From Burkholderiales bacterium PBB6 (GTDB lineage: Bacteria > Pseudomonadota > Gammaproteobacteria > Burkholderiales > Burkholderiaceae_C), in NCBI GenBank assembly GCA_002255925.1, contig NKIH01000004.1, positions 405,651 through 469,650 on the forward strand: a stretch of DNA of 64,000 nucleotides. Direction: 5' to 3'. Every line of letters begins with the position of its first letter. Position 1 is the first letter of the stretch. The translations under genes were made by a program, and so were the position numbers. Shown here piece by piece: positions 9,137 to 17,313 of the stretch. Below the pieces are notes generated by a model. That model was not told the origin of the DNA. It did not search any database and saw only the letters and a program-made list of their open reading frames with translations.

Positions 9137-10530
9137 ACCGGCTCCATAACCTGATACGCGCCACCCCGCTGGTGGCCGCCCTGTGGCTGACCGGCTGCGT
9201 GAACCTGGCACCGACGCTGGAGCGCCCGGCGCTGCCCGTGCCGGCCCAGTTGCCCGCAGCGGACGGCGCTGCGGCTGGCGCCGTGGCCCAGCCCACCTGG
9301 CAATCGGTGGTGCAAGACGCCAACCTGAGCCAGGTGGTTGAGCTGGCACTGGCCAACAACCGCGACCTGAAGGTCTCGCTGCTGAACGTGCAGCGGGCCC
9401 AGGCCCAGCTGCGGCTGACCGACGCCGACCGCTGGCCCACGCTGTCGGCGGCCTTGATTGGTCAACGTGCGCCCAACAGCGAGGGTGTGCAAGCCACCAC
9501 CTTGCAGGCCGGCCTGCAGCTCAGCAGCTACGAGATCGATCTGCTGGGCCGCCTGCGCAATGCCAGCGACGCTGCCTCGGCCAGCCTGATGGGCACCGAA
9601 GCCGCTGCGCGCAGCGCCCGGCTGGCGCTGGTCAGCCAGACCGTGGGCGCCTGGCTGACGCTGGCCGCCGACGAGGAGCAGCTGATCCGCGTCAGGCAAC
9701 AGCTGGTGGCCCGCGAAGAAACGCTGCGCCTGACGGCCCTGCGTGAACGCGTGGGCGCCGCCTCTGCGCTCGACCTGCAGTCGGCACAGTCGCTGGTGGC
9801 TGCGGCCAAAGCGAGCGCGCTGCAGCTGGAGCGCCAGAAGGCGCAGGACAAGCTGGCGCTAGACCTGGTGGTGGGCAAGGGCGTGCCGGCAGAGCTGCTG
9901 CCCACGGCCGCGCTGACCAGCCGCGACTGGCTGGCCCCGGTGCAGGCCGGTGTGTCGTCCGACGCCTTGCTGAGCCGCCCGGACGTCATCCAGGCTGAGC
10001 AGCAACTCGCAGCCGCCAATGCCAACATCGGTGCGGCGCGTGCGGCCATGTTCCCGCGCATCGTGCTGTCGGGCAGTGCCGGTCAGGTCAGCAGCAGTTT
10101 GTCCACCTTGTTTGATGGTGGCCACTTCGCCTGGAGCATGACGGCCAACGCCGCCATGACGCTGTTTGATGCCGGCCGCAACCAGGCCAACATCAAGGTG
10201 TCCGAGGTGAACCGCGACATCGCCGTGGCGCAGTACGAAAAGGCGGTGCAGACGGCCTTCCGTGAAGCGGCTGATGCGCTGGTGTCGCAGGGCAGCTGGG
10301 CGCAGCAGGTGCAAGCCCAGCAGCAACTGGTGGCCGCTGAGCGTGAGCGCACGCGCCTGACCCGTCTGCGCCTGCAGGTGGGCAGTGCCAGCCTGCTGGA
10401 AACGCTGGAAACCGAGCGTTCACTGGCCAGTGCCGAACAGGCGCTGGTGCAGGTGAAGCTGGCCGAGCTGCTCAACCGCATGGCGCTGTACAAGGCGCTG
10501 GGCGGCGACGAAGCCCGCCAGCAGCGCTGA
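9133..10530 (+). CDS. RND efflux outer-membrane factor lipoprotein (OprM/NodT family)
   Basis: TolC-like outer-membrane channel completing the efflux operon. The 465-residue protein has a lipobox ending in LTGC (Cys22) and two similar halves rich in long helices (for example LANNRDLKVSLLNVQRAQAQLR and the matching AQYEKAVQTAFREAADALV), as in the OprM/NodT family. It starts inside the last codons of the pump gene (4-bp overlap) and ends 20 bp before a strong terminator, so it is the last gene of the operon. Confidence 0.95.
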   Translation: MNRLHNLIRATPLVAALWLTGCVNLAPTLERPALPVPAQLPAADGAAAGAVAQPTWQSVVQDANLSQVVELALANNRDLKVSLLNVQRAQAQLRLTDADRWPTLSAALIGQRAPNSEGVQATTLQAGLQLSSYEIDLLGRLRNASDAASASLMGTEAAARSARLALVSQTVGAWLTLAADEEQLIRVRQQLVAREETLRLTALRERVGAASALDLQSAQSLVAAAKASALQLERQKAQDKLALDLVVGKGVPAELLPTAALTSRDWLAPVQAGVSSDALLSRPDVIQAEQQLAAANANIGAARAAMFPRIVLSGSAGQVSSSLSTLFDGGHFAWSMTANAAMTLFDAGRNQANIKVSEVNRDIAVAQYEKAVQTAFREAADALVSQGSWAQQVQAQQQLVAAERERTRLTRLRLQVGSASLLETLETERSLASAEQALVQVKLAELLNRMALYKALGGDEARQQR

Positions 10531-10550
10531 GCCTGAAGTGCCCCAGCAGA

Positions 10551-10575
10551 ACCCGCCCACCGTGGCGGGTTTTTT
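10551..10575 (+). terminator. Intrinsic terminator of the RND operon
   Basis: Stem ACCCGCC/GGCGGGT with a six-base loop, followed by a run of T residues, 20 bp after the outer-membrane factor stop. Genes on the two sides converge here. Confidence 0.85.
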
Positions 10576-10599
10576 CATGGTGGGCCGGTACTTGGCCCC

Positions 10600-11346
10600 T
10601 TAGAACAGGTGGCTCAAGAAGCCCAGGCTTCGGCTGTTGGCCAGGGCGGCGCTGGCCGGGTGCCACGAGGCGCGCGCCCAGCAATTGAAGCCGTGCTTCG
10701 AGCCCGGGTAGACATGGCACTCATGCGGCTTGCCGGCCATCGCGGCCTGCACCTCGGCCACGGCGCTCAAGGGGATGTGGTCGTCGTGTTCGGCGTAGTG
10801 GAACTGCACCGGCACCTTGATCTGGTCAGCCAGCTGCAATTGCTGCTGGATGCCGCCGCCGTACCAGGCCACGGCCGCGTCCACACCGCCTGCGGCGGCG
10901 GCCTGCCAGGCCAGTCGTCCACCCATGCAGAAGCCCAGCGCTGCAACGCGGCCGTTGCACTCGGGCAGGGCCTTCAGCGCGGCGATGGCGGTGTGCATGT
11001 CGTGCCCGGCTTGTGCGGGTGTCAGGGCCTTCATCAGGGCCACGGCTTGTTCGCGGTCAGCGCCCTCATAGCCCAGGGCCACCTGGCGCTGCTGGCGCCA
11101 GAACAGGTCGGGGGCCAGCACCACGAAGCCGTGCAGCGCCCACTGCCGGGCCACCGCCTGGATGTGTTCGTTCACGCCGAAGATTTCCTGCAGCAGCAAC
11201 AGGCCCGGGCCGCGTCCGCCGGGTGGCAAGGCCAGGTAGCCGGTGAAGGGGGCGGCCGTTGTGGCGTCGTTGGCGGCAGTGGCGTTCTGGGTGTCCAGCG
11301 TCAGCCAGCGGGTGTGCGGAACGGCTTGTGGCGATGTTGGCGACAT
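10600..11346 (-). CDS. Dienelactone hydrolase family protein
   Basis: Alpha/beta hydrolase of 248 residues. The nucleophile motif GFCMGG places a Cys at residue 140 instead of the usual Ser, as in dienelactone hydrolases. The acid (AEHDDHIP, about residue 188) and the His (SKHGF, His218) complete a triad. The family cleaves enol-lactones such as those of chlorocatechol degradation, but many chromosomal members have unknown substrates, and no aromatic-degradation genes are nearby. It follows ruvC on the same strand with a 22-bp gap and may be cotranscribed. A cytoplasmic location is likely since no signal peptide is visible. Confidence 0.88.
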   Translation of the reverse strand: MSPTSPQAVPHTRWLTLDTQNATAANDATTAAPFTGYLALPPGGRGPGLLLLQEIFGVNEHIQAVARQWALHGFVVLAPDLFWRQQRQVALGYEGADREQAVALMKALTPAQAGHDMHTAIAALKALPECNGRVAALGFCMGGRLAWQAAAAGGVDAAVAWYGGGIQQQLQLADQIKVPVQFHYAEHDDHIPLSAVAEVQAAMAGKPHECHVYPGSKHGFNCWARASWHPASAALANSRSLGFLSHLF

Positions 11347-11368
11347 GGCGGTGCGACCCTTGCAGGGC

Positions 11369-11926
11369 TCAATAGGTGCGGCCGCCCTTGAACTGCGCGT
11401 GGGTGCGGCGGTTCAGGTCGGTGGCCTGGGCCATCGCGGCGAACGAGCCGCCTGCATGGGCGTGGGTGATGGCGATGCCGAGGGCGTCGGCGGCGTCCTT
11501 GCCGGGCAGGCCGGGCAGGTTCAGCAGCCGCATCACCATCTCCTGGATCTGGTCCTTCTTGGCGTGGCCGTGGCCCACCACCGACTTCTTCATCTGCAGG
11601 GCGGTGTATTCCGACACCGTCAGGCCCGACATCACCAGCGCCGTGAGCGCAGCACCACGCGCCTGTCCCAGCAGCAGCGTTGATTGCGGGTTCACGTTCA
11701 CGAAGACGATTTCGCAGGCGGCGGCCGTGGGCTGGTAGCGCTGGGCCACTTCACAGATGCCTTCGTAGATCATCTTCAGGCGGCCGGGCAGGTTGCCCAG
11801 TTGAATGCCCGAGGTGGTGCGGATGGTGCCGCTGGCCACGTAGTGGAGCTTGGAGCCTTCCTGCTCCACCACGCCGAAGCCGGTGCATTGCAGGCCGGGG
11901 TCAATGCCGAGGACGCGTGTCGTCAT
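11369..11926 (-). CDS. ruvC: Holliday junction resolvase RuvC
   Basis: Endonuclease that cuts four-way junctions during recombinational repair, working with RuvAB. The 185-residue protein has the four acidic metal ligands: Asp9 in LGIDPG, Glu72 in ACEIVFV, and Asp144 and Asp147 in KDAADAL. The ATG overlaps the stop of the upstream CdsA-like gene by 4 bp. The usual ruvA and ruvB partners are not adjacent: the next gene is a dienelactone hydrolase, and no ruvAB is present in the window. Confidence 0.96.
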   Translation of the reverse strand: MTTRVLGIDPGLQCTGFGVVEQEGSKLHYVASGTIRTTSGIQLGNLPGRLKMIYEGICEVAQRYQPTAAACEIVFVNVNPQSTLLLGQARGAALTALVMSGLTVSEYTALQMKKSVVGHGHAKKDQIQEMVMRLLNLPGLPGKDAADALGIAITHAHAGGSFAAMAQATDLNRRTHAQFKGGRTY

Positions 11927-12897
11927 GGGGTGAGCTTGAAGTACCAGCGGACCGAGTGGAAAAAGACCGGTGCGGCAAAGGCCAGCGGCGCAATGCGGTC
12001 GAGCAGACCGACCGCGCCCGTGACCGAGGCCTGGTTGCCCCAGTACTGCACACCGGCGTCCTTCTTCAGGGCCTTGGTGACGAGTTCACCCAGCGTGCCC
12101 GCAGCGCAGGCAATGGCCGCCATGCAGAAGGCCTGCCAGGGCTTGAACGGGGTGATCCAGTACAGCGCGGTGCCGGCCAGTGCACCCGCCAGCGAGCCGC
12201 ACCACCAGGCGCGGTAAGAGAACGACCGGCTGATGGCGCGGGCCACGGGCCGACGACGCAGCCAGCGGCTCATGGCTTCCTGCACCACCTGGCCGACGCC
12301 GGCGACGATGACCAGGAAGAACACGAGGAAAGCGCCCCGGCCTTCCTGGCCGCGGAAATCGAGCAGCAGCAGGGCAGGGGCGTGCGACAGCCCGAACACG
12401 CAGACCATGATGCCCCACTGGATCTTGGCGTTGCGCTCCAGGAAGCGCTCCGGATCACCCGCCAGCGCGCTGATCACCGGGATGGCGATGAACACATAGA
12501 CCGGGATGAACACCGAAAACAGATCGAAGGTGCGCCAGCCCACCAGCGCGTACTGCAGCGGCAGCACCACGAAGAAAGCGGCGATCAGGCTGCGGTGGTC
12601 GCTGCGGCGCGTGTGCATCAAGGTGATGTACTCACGCAGGGCCAGGAACGAGAAGATGCCGAACAGCAGCGTGGCGCCGAGTGGCCCGGAGACCCAGGCC
12701 AGCCAGAACGTGGTCATGCCGATCCATACCGCGCGCAGGTCACGCTTGAAGCGCTCATCCCGCTGACGGTGCTCCGGGGTGATGTCGCGCAGGCTGCGCA
12801 GGATGGCCACGGCGGTGACCAGCACCAGCATGCCGAAGACGATGACAAAGAGCAGCGCGATCTGGTGTTCGGTGCTCATGCGACGAAGGAAGCCCAT
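11923..12897 (-). CDS. CdsA-like phosphatidate cytidylyltransferase family membrane protein
   Basis: A polytopic membrane protein of 324 residues with about eight hydrophobic segments. The C-terminal motif region ([12 protein letters not shown], then [14 protein letters not shown]) fits the CDP-diglyceride synthase signature, which carries a K-D pair followed by a D-R pair. CdsA activates phosphatidate with CTP to make CDP-diacylglycerol. This is the YnbB-like, longer form often found next to a PlsC-type acyltransferase, so it may be an accessory enzyme and not the main CdsA. It lies 2 bp after the acyltransferase gene and overlaps ruvC by 4 bp, indicating one transcript. Confidence 0.85.
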   Translation of the reverse strand: MGFLRRMSTEHQIALLFVIVFGMLVLVTAVAILRSLRDITPEHRQRDERFKRDLRAVWIGMTTFWLAWVSGPLGATLLFGIFSFLALREYITLMHTRRSDHRSLIAAFFVVLPLQYALVGWRTFDLFSVFIPVYVFIAIPVISALAGDPERFLERNAKIQWGIMVCVFGLSHAPALLLLDFRGQEGRGAFLVFFLVIVAGVGQVVQEAMSRWLRRRPVARAISRSFSYRAWWCGSLAGALAGTALYWITPFKPWQAFCMAAIACAAGTLGELVTKALKKDAGVQYWGNQASVTGAVGLLDRIAPLAFAAPVFFHSVRWYFKLTP

Positions 12898-12899
12898 GT

Positions 12900-13520
12900 T
12901 CAGCCTCCCACCGGCCGCAAGGCCATCACGGCGGCGCGCGCCCGTTCCAGGAAAGCGCGTTTGTCTTCACCGTCCTGCAGGTGCATCGGCGCACCGAAGG
13001 TGACGGTGCACAGGATCGGCACCGGCACCACTTCGCCCTTGGGCATCACGCGCTGCACATTCGAGATCCAGGCGGGCACCAGCTGCACCCCCGGGAATTG
13101 CTCGGCCAGGTGATACAGCCCGCTCTTGAAGGCCTGCGGCTCGCCCTTGTTCGAGCGCGTACCTTCCGGAAAGATGACCAGCGAATCGCCGGCCGCCAAT
13201 GCCTGCTGCAGGGGCTCGAGCGGGTCCTGGTCGTCGGTGCGGGTGCGGTTCACGTAGACCGCGTTGAACACCTCGCGGGTGATCCAGTGCTTCAGCGGGG
13301 TCGCCGTCCAGTAGTCTTTCGCGGCAATCGGCCGCGTGGTGCTGCGCAACTCTCCGGGCAAGGAGGCCCAGATCAGCACCCAGTCGAGGTGGCTCTGGTG
13401 ATTGGCGAAATAGATGCGCTGCAGCGCTTCAGGGGGGCAACCTTGCCAGTGGCCTTGCGCGCCGGTGATCAGGCGCGCGATGAAGGCCAGCAACTTGCCC
13501 ATCAGATCTGCGGGATTCAT
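12900..13520 (-). CDS. 1-acyl-sn-glycerol-3-phosphate acyltransferase family protein (PlsC-like)
   Basis: A 206-residue acyltransferase with the diagnostic HX4D motif (NHQSHLD, His41/Asp46) and the phosphate-binding FPEGTRS motif (about 117-123). It would transfer an acyl chain to lysophosphatidic acid at the inner membrane, giving phosphatidate, the substrate of the CdsA-like enzyme encoded immediately after. The pairing suggests a small phospholipid module inserted between purH and ruvC. It could act on another lyso-lipid; the main PlsC may be elsewhere. Confidence 0.9.
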   Translation of the reverse strand: MNPADLMGKLLAFIARLITGAQGHWQGCPPEALQRIYFANHQSHLDWVLIWASLPGELRSTTRPIAAKDYWTATPLKHWITREVFNAVYVNRTRTDDQDPLEPLQQALAAGDSLVIFPEGTRSNKGEPQAFKSGLYHLAEQFPGVQLVPAWISNVQRVMPKGEVVPVPILCTVTFGAPMHLQDGEDKRAFLERARAAVMALRPVGG

Positions 13521-13533
13521 CCCCGGATGGTAA

Positions 13534-13566
13534 GCGGCCGGAGGCCTGTTTCAGGGCTCCGGCCGC
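13534..13566. terminator. Long stem-loop between purH and plsC-like gene
   Basis: A near-perfect 15-bp stem (14 of 15 pairs, arm GCGGCCGGAG...) with a three-base loop. There is no T run on either side, so it may be a processing or attenuation hairpin and not a full terminator. It lies just upstream of the acyltransferase start. Confidence 0.5.
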
Positions 13567-13578
13567 ATCTGGTTTTCC

Positions 13579-13596
13579 GCAGGCCCGAAGGCCTGC
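13579..13596. terminator. Second stem-loop after purH
   Basis: A perfect 7-bp stem GCAGGCC/GGCCTGC with a CGAA loop (TTCG on the minus strand), 11 bp after the purH stop. No T run follows on the minus strand, so its strength as a terminator is uncertain. Confidence 0.5.
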
Positions 13597-13607
13597 CTCG
13601 CCATCGA

Positions 13608-15197
13608 TCAGTGGCGGAAGTGGCGGGTGCCGGTCAGCACCATCGCGATGCCGCGCTCGTCGGCCGCGGCAATCACTTCGTCGTCACGCATCGAGCCACC
13701 CGGGTGGATGACGCAGGTGGCACCGGCGTCGACCACCACGTCCAGGCCGTCCCGGAACGGGAAGAAGGCGTCGCTGGCCACGGCGGTGCCCTGCAGCGTC
13801 AGACCAGCGTGGCCGGCCTTGATGCTGGCGATGCGGGCGGAATCGAGGCGGCTCATCTGGCCGGCGCCCACACCCATCGTCATGCCGTCCTTGCAGAACA
13901 CGATGGCGTTGCTCTTGACGAAGCGGGCCACGGTCCACGAGAACAGCAGGTCGGCCATCTGCTGGGCCGTCGGCTGCACCTTGGTCACGACCTTCACGTC
14001 GCCCACCAGGTCGATGTTGTCAGCCGATTGCAGCAGCATGCCGCCGCCGACGCGCTTGAAGTCGAGCGCGTTGCTCAGCTTGCTCACCGGCACTTCCAGC
14101 AGGCGCACGTTCTGCTTGCCGGCGTAGGCCGTGCGAGCGGCAGGCGTGAAGGCCGGCGCGATGGCCACTTCCACGAACTGCTTGTTGGCGTTGATGGCCT
14201 CGACCACGTCCGCGTCGACCGGGCGGTTGAAGGCCATGATGCCGCCGAACGCGCTGGTCGGATCGGTCTTCAGGGCCTTCTGGTAAGCCTCGAGCGGCGT
14301 TGCGCCCACGGCCACGCCGCAAGGGTTCGCATGCTTGACGATGACGCAGGCCGGCAGGTCAAACGCCTTCACGCATTCCCAGGCGGCGTCGGCATCAGCG
14401 ATGTTGTTGAACGACAGCTCCTTGCCCTGGATCTGCTGCCAGCCGGCCAGCAGGCCTTCGGCCGGCTGCGCTTCGCGGTAGAAGGCGGCCGACTGGTGCG
14501 GGTTCTCGCCGTAACGCATGCCCTGCACCTTGTGCAGCTGCAGGTTGAAGACGGCGGGGTACTGCTCGCGGGCAGGCACGGCTTCGGTCTTGTCTTCCGA
14601 GCCTGCTTCCAGCGCGGTCAGGTAGTTGCTGATCATGCCGTCGTAGGCTGCGGTGTGCGAGAACACCTTCTTGGCCAGCATGAACTTGGTGGCGCGGGTC
14701 AGGCTGGCGCCGCCGGAGGCGGTGAGTTCGGCCAGCACTTGCGGGTAGTCGGTGGGGTCGATCACCACGCCCACGTCCTGCCAGTTCTTGGCCGCTGCGC
14801 GCAGCATGGCCGGGCCGCCGATGTCGATGTTCTCGATCGCGTCTTCCAGCGTGCAGTCGGCCTTGGCGGTGGCTTGGGCGAACGGGTACAGGTTGATGAT
14901 CAGCAGGTCGATGGTGTTGATGCCATGTTCCTTCAGCGCGGCCATGTGCTCGGGCACATCACGGCGGGCCAGCAGGCCGCCATGCACGCGCGGGTGCAGC
15001 GTCTTCACGCGGCCATCGAGCATTTCCGGAAAGCCGGTGATCTCCGAGACTTCGGTGACCGGCAGGCCGGCGCCGGCCAGCAGCTTGGCGGTGCCGCCGG
15101 TGGACAGCAGCTTGATGCCGTGGGCATGCAGGCTCTGGGCAAATTCGACGATGCCGGTCTTGTCGGAGACGGACAGCAGGGCAGTGAGTTGGGCCAT
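13608..15197 (-). CDS. purH: Bifunctional AICAR transformylase/IMP cyclohydrolase PurH
   Basis: Catalyses the last two steps of de novo IMP synthesis: formylation of AICAR with 10-formyl-THF, then ring closure. The 529-residue length is standard. The N-terminal cyclohydrolase ([16 protein letters not shown], then [14 protein letters not shown]) and the C-terminal transformylase ([34 protein letters not shown], then FPFRDGLD) are complete. It lies downstream of dusB-fis, a common betaproteobacterial order, with a hairpin in the fis-purH gap. Confidence 0.98.
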   Translation of the reverse strand: MAQLTALLSVSDKTGIVEFAQSLHAHGIKLLSTGGTAKLLAGAGLPVTEVSEITGFPEMLDGRVKTLHPRVHGGLLARRDVPEHMAALKEHGINTIDLLIINLYPFAQATAKADCTLEDAIENIDIGGPAMLRAAAKNWQDVGVVIDPTDYPQVLAELTASGGASLTRATKFMLAKKVFSHTAAYDGMISNYLTALEAGSEDKTEAVPAREQYPAVFNLQLHKVQGMRYGENPHQSAAFYREAQPAEGLLAGWQQIQGKELSFNNIADADAAWECVKAFDLPACVIVKHANPCGVAVGATPLEAYQKALKTDPTSAFGGIMAFNRPVDADVVEAINANKQFVEVAIAPAFTPAARTAYAGKQNVRLLEVPVSKLSNALDFKRVGGGMLLQSADNIDLVGDVKVVTKVQPTAQQMADLLFSWTVARFVKSNAIVFCKDGMTMGVGAGQMSRLDSARIASIKAGHAGLTLQGTAVASDAFFPFRDGLDVVVDAGATCVIHPGGSMRDDEVIAAADERGIAMVLTGTRHFRH

Positions 15198-15230
15198 GGT
15201 GCGATCGGAATGGATGAATGAATGTGGGAA

Positions 15231-15252
15231 GCCCGGCGCATTGATGCCGGGC
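15231..15252 (-). terminator. Stem-loop between fis and purH
   Basis: Perfect 7-bp arms GCCCGGC/GCCGGGC around an eight-base loop, 6 bp beyond the fis stop, followed on the minus strand only by TTCCC. It may partly terminate dusB-fis transcripts before purH. Confidence 0.5.
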
Positions 15253-15258
15253 GTTGGA

Positions 15259-15495
15259 TTACTTCAGCAGCTTGTGTTCAACCAGCTTGCGGCGCAGGGT
15301 GTTGCGGTTGATGCCCAGCCATTCGGCGGCCTTGCTCTGGTTGCCGTCAGCCTGCTGCATCACGACGTCCAGCAGCGGCTTCTCGACCGTGCGGATCACC
15401 ATGTCGTGCAGCGAATGCGGTTCGGCGCCGTGCAGGTCCTTGAAATACTGGTCCAGCGTCTCGCGGACGCACTCCTCAATGTTTTTCTTGCTCAT
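15259..15495 (-). CDS. fis: Nucleoid-associated DNA-binding protein Fis
   Basis: A small (78-residue) homodimeric DNA-bending protein that shapes the nucleoid and activates rRNA and other promoters. The C-terminal helix-turn-helix is unmistakable ([21 protein letters not shown]), and the preceding helices ([11 protein letters not shown]) form the dimer core. At 78 residues it is shorter than enteric Fis (98) and lacks the N-terminal hairpin arms used to contact Hin/Gin invertases; this short form is common in betaproteobacteria. It follows dusB by about 95 bp, as in enterics. Confidence 0.95.
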   Translation of the reverse strand: MSKKNIEECVRETLDQYFKDLHGAEPHSLHDMVIRTVEKPLLDVVMQQADGNQSKAAEWLGINRNTLRRKLVEHKLLK

Positions 15496-15590
15496 CTTCT
15501 CGGGATCAGGGGAGCCCGGCGCATCAGGCGCGCGGCACTCGGGGAAAGCGACCCGCCGGTCACCCGGCAGGGTGGTCCGTCGGGCCTGGT

Positions 15591-16631
15591 TCAGGCTTGA
15601 AGCGCGATGGTGTCCTGGTTGGCCGCGCCCAGGTCGGCTGGCAGCAGCACGTGGTCCTCGGCGAGGTGGTCAAAGAAGGTATGGACTGCCCGCAGTTGCG
15701 CGTCGCAGTCGTCCAGGGTGTTCATCACGCCGCGGAAGGCTTCGCCGCCCGGCAGCGCACGCACGGCCCAGCCGATGTGCTTGCGTGCGCTGCGCACGCC
15801 GGCATCTTCGCCGTAGAGCGTGTAGTGCTCATGCAGGTGGTCGGTCAGCCAACGCTGCACGTCGCGGGTGGCGGGTGGCGGCAGTATCTCGCCGGTGGCG
15901 AGGAAATGCGCGATCTCCCGAAAGATCCAGGGGCGCCCCTGGGCGGCGCGGCCGATCATCAGCGCGTCGGCGCCGGTGTAGCGCAGCACCTCGGCGGCCT
16001 TCTGCGGCGAATCGATGTCGCCGTTGGCCACCACCGGAATGCGCAGCGCTGCCTTCACGGCGGCCACGGTGTCGTGCTCGGCGTAGCCCTTGTAGCCTTG
16101 CTCGCGGGTGCGGCCATGGATGGTCAGCATCGCGATGCCGGCGTTCTCGAAGTCCCGGGCCAGGCGCAGGGCGTTGCGTTCGGTGTCGCACCAGCCGGTG
16201 CGCATCTTCAGTGTCACCGGCACGCCCTTGGCAGCGCAGGCGGCCACCACGGCTTCAACAATCGCCAACGCGCCGGCTTCATCGCGCATCAGCGCAGAGC
16301 CGGCCCATTTGTTGCACACCTTCTTGGCGGGGCAACCCATGTTGATGTCGATGATCTGTGCGCCGCGGTCGATGTTGTAGGCGGCGGCCTCGGCCATCAT
16401 CGGCCCCTCGGTGCCGGCAATCTGCACCGCGATGGGCGCAGATTCACCTTCGTGGTTGGCCCGGCGCGAGGTTTTCAGCGAGTTCCACAGGTCTTTGCGC
16501 GAGGTCACCATCTCGCTCACCGCATAGCCGGCGCCCAACTGCTTGCACAGCATCCGGAACGGCCGATCAGTCACCCCGGCCATCGGGGCGACGAACAGGT
16601 TGTTCGGCAGCGCGTAAGGGCCGATGTGCAT
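15591..16631 (-). CDS. dusB: tRNA-dihydrouridine synthase DusB
   Basis: FMN-dependent enzyme reducing uridines in the tRNA D-loop. The product is 346 residues from the ATG at 16631 (MHIGPYALPNNLFVAPMAGVTDRPFR). Family hallmarks are present: MAGVTDRP, the active-site Cys in NMGCPAKKVCNKWAGSALM, and the FMN-phosphate stretch VANGDIDSP followed by DALMIGRAAQGRPW. The frame is open further upstream but that sequence is Ser/Pro/Thr-rich and not conserved. The leader just before the ATG is a pyrimidine tract (CCCCCTCCTCCCC) with no Shine-Dalgarno sequence, which is unusual. It forms an operon with fis. Confidence 0.95.
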   Translation of the reverse strand: MHIGPYALPNNLFVAPMAGVTDRPFRMLCKQLGAGYAVSEMVTSRKDLWNSLKTSRRANHEGESAPIAVQIAGTEGPMMAEAAAYNIDRGAQIIDINMGCPAKKVCNKWAGSALMRDEAGALAIVEAVVAACAAKGVPVTLKMRTGWCDTERNALRLARDFENAGIAMLTIHGRTREQGYKGYAEHDTVAAVKAALRIPVVANGDIDSPQKAAEVLRYTGADALMIGRAAQGRPWIFREIAHFLATGEILPPPATRDVQRWLTDHLHEHYTLYGEDAGVRSARKHIGWAVRALPGGEAFRGVMNTLDDCDAQLRAVHTFFDHLAEDHVLLPADLGAANQDTIALQA

Positions 16632-16722
16632 GGGGAGGAGGGGGTTGGGACTGCTGAAAAAGGAGGCAGGAGTATAGCCGTCCGTCCCCCATTGAGGGTG
16701 GTGCTTGGGTGGTTCTGGTGAA

Positions 16723-17217
16723 ATGATGCCCATGGACATGTGGATGACTTCCGTGTTGGCCTGGCTGGCGCTGCCCCAGTTCGGTCTCAGCACCTTGTTT
16801 TTGGTGTCACTGGTGTCGGCGACGCTGCTGCCGCTGGGCTCGGAGCCGGTGGTGTTCGGCCTCGTCAAGCTCGACCCTGGCCTGTTCTGGCCAGCCATGT
16901 TTGTGGCCACCGCCGGCAACACCCTGGGCGGGGCCATCAGCTGGTGGATGGGTTTTGGTGCTGAGCGGGCCTATGAGCAGGTGCGGCAGCGCCCGCCGCG
17001 CGAGCTGGCGGTGCTGCGCTGGCTGGAACGCTTCGGCCCGATCACCTGCGTGCTGAGCTGGCTGCCCGTGGTGGGAGACCCGCTGTGCCTGCTGGCCGGC
17101 TGGCTGCGCCTGCCCTTCTGGCCCTGTTTGGCGTGGATGGCGTTGGGTAAATTTCTGAGATACGTGACGATGACATCTGCCCTGCTGTGGTGGTTCCCGG
17201 GTAGCTTCGTCCCTTGA
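16723..17217 (+). CDS. YqaA/DedA-like membrane protein
   Basis: A membrane protein of about 164 residues with four or five hydrophobic stretches and the glycine-rich segment GNTLGGAISWWMG typical of the YqaA subgroup of the DedA (SNARE-associated) superfamily. LSWLPVVGDPLCLLAGWLR also matches that group. DedA proteins act as lipid scramblases or flippases, for example of undecaprenyl phosphate; the role of the YqaA branch is not established. Several in-frame ATGs (16723, 16726, 16732, 16738) make the start uncertain. It is divergent from dusB and stands alone. Confidence 0.8.
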   Translation: MMPMDMWMTSVLAWLALPQFGLSTLFLVSLVSATLLPLGSEPVVFGLVKLDPGLFWPAMFVATAGNTLGGAISWWMGFGAERAYEQVRQRPPRELAVLRWLERFGPITCVLSWLPVVGDPLCLLAGWLRLPFWPCLAWMALGKFLRYVTMTSALLWWFPGSFVP

Positions 17218-17313
17218 GTTCCGGCAAAAAGTTGCGCAGATCCCCCCAAACGGAGGACCTTCCCCCGGGTTTCAGCGAGGCGGGAATTGCGATGTCGCGC
17301 CGACAATCTCCTG

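Noticed and set aside
12981..15221. A 746-codon plus-strand frame opposite the acyltransferase and purH
   Set aside because: Antisense shadow: purH is unambiguous on the minus strand and the plus translation lacks any family signature.
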